DNA from: Nonomuraea polychroma
GTDB taxonomy: Bacteria > Actinomycetota > Actinomycetes > Streptosporangiales > Streptosporangiaceae
Reading direction: 5' to 3'
NCBI RefSeq assembly: GCF_004011505.1
Contig: NZ_SAUN01000001.1
Location: 5,297,501-5,361,500 of the forward strand
Length of the DNA stretch: 64,000 nt
Below, piece by piece: positions 59,026 through 64,000 of the stretch; the stretch's first letter is position 1; each line of letters starts with the position of its first letter. The notes under the pieces were generated by a model that worked only from the letters and a program-made list of their open reading frames with translations, did no database searches and had not been told where the DNA came from. The translations under genes and the position numbers were made by a program.

Positions 59026-59931
59026 TCACGATCCGGATCTGGGTCGTCGGAGCTGACCAGCACCGGCCTGCTGCCGTTTAGCGACGATCTGGACGATGGC
59101 GGCGGTGATCGTGCTGACGCATAGCCCGATCAGCATCGCCAAGATGGAGTAGACCCACAGAGTGTCCTGAATGCTGTCCTGGTTGTCCAAGCCCGAATCG
59201 GTCGTGAAGTAGACGGAGCAGAGCAGAAGCGGGCCGGCCGTGCCCGCGAGGGCACCGCTCATCCATCGGCCCTGCTGCGCCGTCCCCCATGCCGCGACGA
59301 TGCCGCTGACCATGACCGGTCCGATCAACCCGGCGGTGACCCCACCGGCCTCCATGAACGTGGCCTTCACCACCCACTCACCAGTACCGCCGCTTAGCAC
59401 GCGTTCCGAGAGCATGGGGTCGAAGGCCGGCGGCCTGTCCCACCACCAGGGTCGGGTGAATTCCACGAGAGAGACCCACAGGGTGTAGGCCACCAAGCCG
59501 ACCCCGACCTCCCGATGCCGCAGCGCCGCCATCGCTGCGGCGACGCCGATCGCGCCGCCGATGACCGTCGCCAGGGCCACCTCAGACGGGCTGGAGTTGA
59601 TGCCGTCTTCCGGCGCCGCGGATGCGAGACCGTACAGAAGCGGGGCAGCGATCAGACAGGAGCCGAGCCAAGCCGCCGGCGGCAGCCACAGCCAGGACCA
59701 CGGCGCACGCCGGAAAGCGCGGTACGCGATCGCGGAGGCGACCAGTGTGGAAGCGACCGGATACCACGTGGAACGGGTCACGGCGTGGTCCCAGTCGATG
59801 TACTCCCCGTACGAGCCCCCTTCGGTCGTCCACTGATTGATGCCGAAGCGATCTGCGGCGAGGACCTGCGCGGCCGCCAGAACTGCGGCGACCAGCGCGC
59901 AAACGGTTGAGGCTGCCAGCCGCCACCTCAC
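59026..59931 (-). CDS. Polytopic membrane protein, unknown function
   Basis: 301 aa from GTG 59931, whose G-T-G-A overlaps the stop of the small upstream frame; an ATG at 60051 would add 40 residues without a recognisable role. The start at GTG places the first hydrophobic segment (ASTVCALVAAVLAAAQVLA) at the N terminus. About eight membrane segments, a Trp-rich loop (FTRPWWWDRPPAFDP), and a basic C terminus. No family recognised. Confidence 0.55.
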   Translation of the reverse strand: MRWRLAASTVCALVAAVLAAAQVLAADRFGINQWTTEGGSYGEYIDWDHAVTRSTWYPVASTLVASAIAYRAFRRAPWSWLWLPPAAWLGSCLIAAPLLYGLASAAPEDGINSSPSEVALATVIGGAIGVAAAMAALRHREVGVGLVAYTLWVSLVEFTRPWWWDRPPAFDPMLSERVLSGGTGEWVVKATFMEAGGVTAGLIGPVMVSGIVAAWGTAQQGRWMSGALAGTAGPLLLCSVYFTTDSGLDNQDSIQDTLWVYSILAMLIGLCVSTITAAIVQIVAKRQQAGAGQLRRPRSGS

Positions 59932-60137
59932 GCTTTCACCCCGAGACTCTGCCAGCGGGGCGGAGCATCCATCCCGTCGGCCAGCGCCCGCAAAGCCGTC
60001 ATGGCAAGCATTGTGCAGCACCAAGATCCGAGACGAAGCGGAATCCGACAACTCACCCCGAACACCGACGGCTTCATCTGCGACCCGACACGGGCCTTCT
60101 GCGGGCCGTCAGACAACATGAACCCGTGGAAGCCCAT
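59928..60137 (-). CDS. Small hypothetical protein upstream of the membrane protein
   Basis: 69 aa, ATG 60137, ending ALADGMDAPPRWQSLGVKA with a TGA that overlaps the GTG start of the membrane protein (GTGA). One moderately hydrophobic stretch (GSWCCTMLAMTALRAL). The coupling and the protein-like C terminus are the only support; the N-terminal 35 residues are less convincing, so it may be a remnant. Confidence 0.3.
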   Translation of the reverse strand: MGFHGFMLSDGPQKARVGSQMKPSVFGVSCRIPLRLGSWCCTMLAMTALRALADGMDAPPRWQSLGVKA

Positions 60138-60168
60138 GCAACATCATGAACAAGGTTCTCGCAGCTCA

Positions 60169-60237
60169 GTGACCTGCCGCCCCTCACACCAGCAGGCCAC
60201 AAAGCCGCAGGTCAGCGCTAGATCCGGAAGAACAGGT
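60169..60237. repeat. Duplicated gene-junction sequence, copy 2
   Basis: 69 nt matching 58474-58545. Rightward strand: SDLPPLTPAGHKAAGQR-stop, a leftover of the papain-like gene's C terminus without the rest of that gene. Leftward strand: the real C terminus NLFFRI-stop of the gene at 60218-60604. Stops interlock at 60218-60221. Confidence 0.8.
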
Positions 60238-60604
60238 TCAGGAAGCGGTCGGCGATCGCCAGGTCGCCCCTGACCGTGCCGGCGTTGCTGCGCCCGAACG
60301 TCGCGAGCACCATGTTCCCCGCGTCGAACTCGATGACGGTCGGCATCCCGGTCAGATCGCCCGTCTGGTACGTCATCCCGCCCGGTCCCACCGAGACGCG
60401 GAAGTCGAGCAGCTCCTTCTGCGGGATCCCGCGCAGCGCCACGGCCTGCTCGTTGCCCCGCTCGCCCATGCCGGGCACGCGGTCGGTCGGCGCCTCCCGT
60501 GCCTCCTCCGGTTCGGCCAGTGCGAACAGCCGCTCGGCCTCGTCCCTGACGACCCGCAGGATGGTGTCCTTGCCCGCGTACGAGGTGGCATCCCATTCGT
60601 TCAT
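60218..60604 (-). pseudogene. Internally deleted mycothiol-dependent maleylpyruvate isomerase-like gene
   Basis: 128 aa. The N-terminal part TILRVVRDEAERLFALAEPE followed by EAREAPTD resembles the start of the DinB-like mycothiol-dependent maleylpyruvate isomerase family, and the C-terminal part (VGPGGMTYQTGDLTGMPTVI, then GRSNAGTVRGDLAIADRFLN and LFFRI) the SCP2-like C-terminal domain. The middle, with the metal-binding His residues (EGW...H in the first helix bundle) and about 130 residues, is missing without a frame change, so the reading frame is open but catalysis is not expected. AGGAA stands 5 nt before the ATG. Family identification is from memory of conserved ends. Confidence 0.55.
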
Positions 60605-60664
60605 GCCGTTCCTATGGCGAACGACAGACGGCAACGGTTCAACGGTCGATATCTGCTGCAGAGA

Positions 60665-60698
60665 ATCCCCTGGGCGGCAGGAGAGACGCCCAGGGGAT
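60665..60698 (-). terminator. Xylanase terminator
   Basis: ATCCCCTGGGCG (60665-60676) pairs perfectly over 12 bp with CGCCCAGGGGAT (60687-60698), 11 nt beyond the xylanase stop on the leftward strand. No T tract follows. Confidence 0.85.
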
Positions 60699-60708
60699 CC
60701 GCGGAACA

Positions 60709-62370
60709 TCAGGCGCAGGTGTATCCGGAGGGCGTCTGAGTGTTCCCGTTCGGGCGGCTGACCTGGAACCCGAAGGTGGTGCTGGCGTTCGGGGCCAGGT
60801 TGCCGTTGTAGCCCGCGTTCTTGGCGGTGACGGTCTGCCCGCTCACTGTCACGTCGGCGTTCCACGAGCCGGTGAGCGTGTGGCCGGCGGGCAGCGTGAA
60901 GGTGACGGTCCAGCCGGTGATGGCGGACGTGCCGGTGTTGGTGACGGTCACCGGCTGCACGACGTACCCGGTGCTCCACTGGGTCTGCACGGTGCCGGCC
61001 GCGGTGCACCCGCCGCCGCCCGGCCCCGACGTCGTGGTGAACGTGGCCGGCGGCGAGTTCGCCGACAGGTTGCCGGCCCCGTCACGGGCGCGCACGTAGA
61101 CCTGGTACTCGGTGGTGGAGCTCAGCCCGGTCAGCGTGGCCGAGTTCGTGGTGCTCTGGGCCAGCAGCGTGTCGGTGGCGCCCTGCTCGCGGTAGATGTT
61201 GTAGCCGGCCAGCCCGCTGCCGCCGCTGTCGGTGGAGGCGGCCCAGGTCAGGGCGGCCGAGTTGGAGGTGACGTTGCTCGACGTGGGCGTGCCCGGCGTG
61301 GTCGGCGGCGTGGTGTCGGTCGTGGTGCCGCCGGCCAGCGCGTCGTGCACGGCGTTGTACGCCGGCTTCGGCTGGTAGCTCTCGTTGTAGATCAGCGCGG
61401 CGCCCTGGCCCGGGAAGGTGTCCGGCACCCACGAGTGCTTGTCGGTGAAGCCCCAGATGGTGACACCGGCGCAGGCGGTCACGGCCAGGCAGGCGTTGAC
61501 GACGTTGCGGTAGTAGGTGGCCTGGGTGGCGTCCTTGGTGGCGTCCCTGGGCATCTGCATGCGCACGTCGAGCTCGGTGATGCGGACCTGGACGCCGAGG
61601 TCGGCGAAGCGCTGCAGGTTCCGCTGCAGGTCGTTCGGGAAGCCGTACTGGATGGCGAGGTGACTCTGGAAGCCCACGCAGTCGACGGGCACGCCCTGCT
61701 GGCGCAGCGACGAGACCAGGTTGTACATCGCGGTGCTCTTGGCGTTGATGCCCTCGACGTTGTAGTCGTTGATGCACAGCCGGGCGTTGGGGTCGGCGGC
61801 GCGGGCGGCGCGGAAGGCGTCGGCGACAAAGCTCTGGCCCAGCGTGTTGTACCAGAACGACGTGCGCCAGCCGCCGTTCTCGTCGAAGATCTCGTTCACC
61901 ACGTCCCACGAGACCACGGTCGCGTTGTTGGCGTAGCGGCCGACGACCTGGCTGATGTGGTTCTGCATGGCCTGGCGCATGGCGCTGGCGCCCAGGTTCT
62001 GCACCCAGCTCGGGGTCTGGCTGTGCCACACCAGCGTGTGGCCGTGAACCTGCTGGTTGTTCTGGGTGGCGAAGTTGACGATGGCGTCGGCGCCGGAGAA
62101 GTTGAACTGGCCCTGGCTGGGCTCCGTGGCGTCCCACTTCATCGCGTTCTCGGCGGTGACCTGGTTGAACTCGGTGGCCGCGATGTTGCGGTAGGAGGTC
62201 TCATTGGACAGCGGGCTGGTGGCGAGCGCCGCGCCGATGAACTTGCCCTTCGCGGCCGCGTGCGTACGCAGGGACGCCGACGCGTCGGCCGAGGAGGCGG
62301 GCAGGAGGAAGGCTAAGGACATCCCCGCCAAGGCGAGGACTCTGGTGAACGAGGACGAAAGCACGAACAT
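60709..62370 (-). CDS. Secreted GH10 endo-xylanase with Fn3 and CBM2 modules
   Basis: 553 aa. Sec signal (VLALAGMSLAFLLPASSADA), GH10 barrel about residues 35-345 with acid/base Glu160 (SWDVVNEIFDENGG) and nucleophile Glu266 (VRITELDVRM), WHSQTPSWV and IWGFTDKHSWVPDTFPGQG. A Thr/Pro linker leads to a fibronectin type III module (about 360-450) and a CBM2 at the C terminus (GCTAAGTVQTQWSTGYVVQP to SGYTCA, with the terminal Cys pair and Trp face). It cleaves xylan outside the cell; CBM2 binds cellulose or xylan. GGAGG precedes the ATG. Upstream sites CGAAAGTTTCG and TGAAACTTTCA suggest LacI-type control. Confidence 0.96.
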   Translation of the reverse strand: MFVLSSSFTRVLALAGMSLAFLLPASSADASASLRTHAAAKGKFIGAALATSPLSNETSYRNIAATEFNQVTAENAMKWDATEPSQGQFNFSGADAIVNFATQNNQQVHGHTLVWHSQTPSWVQNLGASAMRQAMQNHISQVVGRYANNATVVSWDVVNEIFDENGGWRTSFWYNTLGQSFVADAFRAARAADPNARLCINDYNVEGINAKSTAMYNLVSSLRQQGVPVDCVGFQSHLAIQYGFPNDLQRNLQRFADLGVQVRITELDVRMQMPRDATKDATQATYYRNVVNACLAVTACAGVTIWGFTDKHSWVPDTFPGQGAALIYNESYQPKPAYNAVHDALAGGTTTDTTPPTTPGTPTSSNVTSNSAALTWAASTDSGGSGLAGYNIYREQGATDTLLAQSTTNSATLTGLSSTTEYQVYVRARDGAGNLSANSPPATFTTTSGPGGGGCTAAGTVQTQWSTGYVVQPVTVTNTGTSAITGWTVTFTLPAGHTLTGSWNADVTVSGQTVTAKNAGYNGNLAPNASTTFGFQVSRPNGNTQTPSGYTCA

Positions 62371-62396
62371 CTACCTCCGGAGGCAGGCACTCGACC

Positions 62397-62407
62397 CGAA
62401 AGTTTCG
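62397..62407. promoter_or_regulatory. CGAAAGTTTCG operator upstream of the xylanase
   Basis: A perfect 5-bp inverted repeat with a one-base centre, 27 nt before the xylanase ATG. It has the GAAA-n-TTTC form known from xylanase-gene operators in Streptomyces. Confidence 0.65.
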
Positions 62408-62519
62408 ATCTCGCTTGGATCGCATCGCAGACGGTATTGACATGCAAGTGAAGGGTCAATGCCGGTCGTCACGAGCCGCTAAAGCGCCAGCTCGAGAGCA
62501 GAAACTATCGGAGTGGAAA

Positions 62520-62530
62520 TGAAACTTTCA
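62520..62530. promoter_or_regulatory. TGAAACTTTCA operator, second copy
   Basis: Same symmetry as the site at 62397-62407, 123 bp away (centre to centre); a half site GAAACTAT lies at 62501-62508. Paired sites would allow looping over the xylanase promoter. Confidence 0.6.
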
Positions 62531-62554
62531 CACTCAAGGAGGTTCTAGCGCGAC

Positions 62555-62572
62555 GTACCTACCGGTCGGTAC
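62555..62572 (+). promoter_or_regulatory. TetR-type palindrome upstream of the acyl-CoA synthetase
   Basis: GTACCTACCGGTCGGTAC is an 18-bp palindrome with eight of nine base pairs symmetric, centred on ACCGGT, 47 nt before the ATG. Such ACCGxCCGGT-type sites are bound by TetR-family repressors of fatty-acid and acyl-CoA genes in actinobacteria. No TetR gene is in the window. Confidence 0.6.
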
Positions 62573-62618
62573 TGTGATTTACCCAGAATAATCGTCCACC
62601 GCGGGGAGCGTTCTGCAG

Positions 62619-64000
62619 ATGTCCCTTACGCACGCCCAGGTCCAGGAGCAGCTCACCGGCCCCGGCCAGCTCTTCGAGATGGAGGAGATCGGCGACACCG
62701 GGGTACGCACATGGAAGCACGCGCCCGCGCACTTCCGCGCCCTGCTCGAGATGAGCAGGTTCCACGGTGAGAAGGTCTTCCTCGTCTACGAGGACGAGCA
62801 GATCACGTTCGAGGAGCACTTCCGCCGGGCCGCCACGCTGGCCAACCGGCTGGTCGACGACTACGGCATACGCAAGGGCGACCGGGTGGCCGTGGCCATG
62901 CGCAACTACCCGGAATGGGTGATCTCGTTCTCGGCGGTGCTGGCGGCCGGGGCGGTCGCCGTACCGCTCAACGCCTGGTGGACGGAGGCCGAGCTGGCCT
63001 ACGGCGTCCGCGACTCCGGCGCGAAGGTGCTGATCGCCGACGGTGAGCGGGCGGTGCGCCTGGCCTCGACAGGCGTGCCGCTGATCGTCACGCGGGGCGA
63101 GCCGCCGGCAGGCGCGCGGGCTTTCGGCGAGGTGCTGGGCGAGGTCGCGGCCGACGTGAAGCTGCCTGACGTGGAGCTGTTCCCGGACGACCCGGCCACG
63201 ATCTTCTACACCTCCGGCACCACCGGCCATCCCAAGGGCGCGCTGGGCAGCCACCGCAACCTCGGCCAGTCGCCCATGACCGTGGCCTACGGGCTCATGC
63301 ACTCGCTCGCGATGGCGGGCAAGGACCTCGCGGCGGCCGCCGGGACCCGCCGGGTCATGCTGCTGACCGTGCCGCTGTTCCACGTCACGGGCTGCTTCTC
63401 CGGCATGACGACGACGATGTTCACCGGCGGCGGTCTGGTGCTCATGTACAAGTGGGACCCCGAGCAGGCGCTGCGCCTGATCGAGCGGGAGAAGGTCAGC
63501 GCCATGATCGGCGTGCCGACCAGCGCCTGGCAGCTCATGTCCCATCCCGACTTCGGCAAGTACGACCTGTCGTCGCTGACCAACCTCGGCTACGGCGGCG
63601 CACCGGCCCCGCCCAAGCTGCTGGAGCGGATCACCGAGAACCTCCCGGACCGCGCCCCTTCCAACGGGTACGGCATGACCGAGACGACCGCGCTGGCCAT
63701 CGGCAACGGCGGCGCCGACTACCGGGCCAAGCCCGACAGCATCGGCCGGCCCGTTCCCGTGGTGGACGTGCGCGTGGTCGACCCGCTGGACAACGAGCTG
63801 CCGCCCGGCGAGGTGGGCGAGCTGTGCCTGCGCGGGCCGAACGTCATCCTCGGTTACTGGAACAAGCCGGAGGCGACGGCGCAGACGTTCGTCGACGGAT
63901 GGGTGCACACGGGCGACCTGGCCAAGATCGATGACGAGGGTTTCGTCTACATCGTGGACCGGGCCAAGGACATGGTGATCAGGGGTGGCGAGAACGTCTA
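62619..64000 (+). CDS. Class I adenylate-forming acyl-CoA synthetase, partial
   Basis: 460 codons to the window edge, C-terminal end missing. Motifs: ATP loop IFYTSGTTGHPKGALGSHRN, A5 PSNGYGMTETTALA, A7 DGWVHTGDLAKIDDEGF and A8 DRAKDMVIRGGENVY. It activates a carboxylic acid as acyl-AMP and transfers it to CoA; chain-length preference is not readable. GGGGAG precedes the ATG. A decayed fragment of a related gene lies at 55990-56230. Confidence 0.92.
   Translation, partial: MSLTHAQVQEQLTGPGQLFEMEEIGDTGVRTWKHAPAHFRALLEMSRFHGEKVFLVYEDEQITFEEHFRRAATLANRLVDDYGIRKGDRVAVAMRNYPEWVISFSAVLAAGAVAVPLNAWWTEAELAYGVRDSGAKVLIADGERAVRLASTGVPLIVTRGEPPAGARAFGEVLGEVAADVKLPDVELFPDDPATIFYTSGTTGHPKGALGSHRNLGQSPMTVAYGLMHSLAMAGKDLAAAAGTRRVMLLTVPLFHVTGCFSGMTTTMFTGGGLVLMYKWDPEQALRLIEREKVSAMIGVPTSAWQLMSHPDFGKYDLSSLTNLGYGGAPAPPKLLERITENLPDRAPSNGYGMTETTALAIGNGGADYRAKPDSIGRPVPVVDVRVVDPLDNELPPGEVGELCLRGPNVILGYWNKPEATAQTFVDGWVHTGDLAKIDDEGFVYIVDRAKDMVIRGGENV

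Noticed and set aside
1..64000. tRNA, rRNA, CRISPR arrays, insertion sequences, integrase or attachment sites
   Set aside because: None was recognised by eye; the scrambled region 55-60.7 kb has no transposase or tRNA-end duplication to support a mobile element call.

Overview
The window is 64 kb of high-GC DNA with actinobacterial hallmarks: arginine genes in the order argC-J-B-D-F-R-G-H, F420-type oxidoreductases, a mycothiol-type (maleylpyruvate isomerase-like) enzyme, Tat-exported hydrolases, many 4-nt ATGA/GTGA gene overlaps and many apparently leaderless genes (TAnnnT element 6-8 nt before the start codon). A soil actinomycete of the Streptosporangiales type (for example Nonomuraea) fits best; this is an inference from gene content. 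No rRNA, tRNA, insertion sequence or CRISPR array was seen.

Layout. 0-5 kb: end of a PPOX-family F420 enzyme, a HAD phosphatase, a membrane glycosyltransferase, tyrS, a small PH-domain membrane protein and a 3-methyladenine DNA glycosylase. 5-13.5 kb: one leftward arginine operon, tightly coupled, preceded by a promoter overlapped by an ARG box; an unannotated 37-codon gene sits between argC and argJ. 13.6-25.6 kb: an L-rhamnose / rhamnogalacturonan island (mutarotase, isomerase, bifunctional aldolase-dehydrogenase, rhamnulokinase, Tat-exported YetA/PL26-like lyase, GH42 beta-galactosidase, LacI regulator), with four copies of the operator half-site ACGTTTTAAT. 25.6-31 kb: a formate dehydrogenase operon (Mo/W alpha subunit with Cys in the Sec position and no Tat signal, FeS subunit, NrfD-like anchor, a 37-aa membrane peptide), then a degenerate NUDIX protein. 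31.4-35 kb: a sulfatase, a sulfotransferase and a secreted RTX-like protein. 35-43.4 kb: a MurR/RpiR regulator divergent from an operon with oligopeptide ABC transporter, AnmK, serine hydrolase and fused DppDF ATPase, probably a muropeptide uptake and recycling system, ending in a truncated nitrilase gene. 43.4-54.7 kb: a large secreted subtilase, then a GH38 alpha-mannosidase, ROK repressor and sugar ABC transporter with a clear operator inside the promoter. 55-60.7 kb: a scrambled region of hypothetical genes and gene fragments: a mosaic VOC/acyl-CoA-ligase pseudogene, a two-gene Thg1-like plus polynucleotide-kinase unit (candidate RNA repair), a papain/NlpC-like hypothetical protein, membrane proteins, and a duplicated convergent gene pair of which each copy has lost one partner. 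60.7-64 kb: a secreted GH10-Fn3-CBM2 xylanase with GAAA-n-TTTC operators, and an acyl-CoA synthetase running off the window behind a TetR-type palindrome.

Physiologically the window combines core arginine synthesis with plant-polymer use (pectin rhamnogalacturonan, xylan, mannosides, sulfated substrates), formate oxidation and cell-wall turnover. The parts least like described systems are the Thg1/PNK pair and its surroundings, the small gene inside the arginine operon, and the tiny membrane peptide of the formate dehydrogenase operon.
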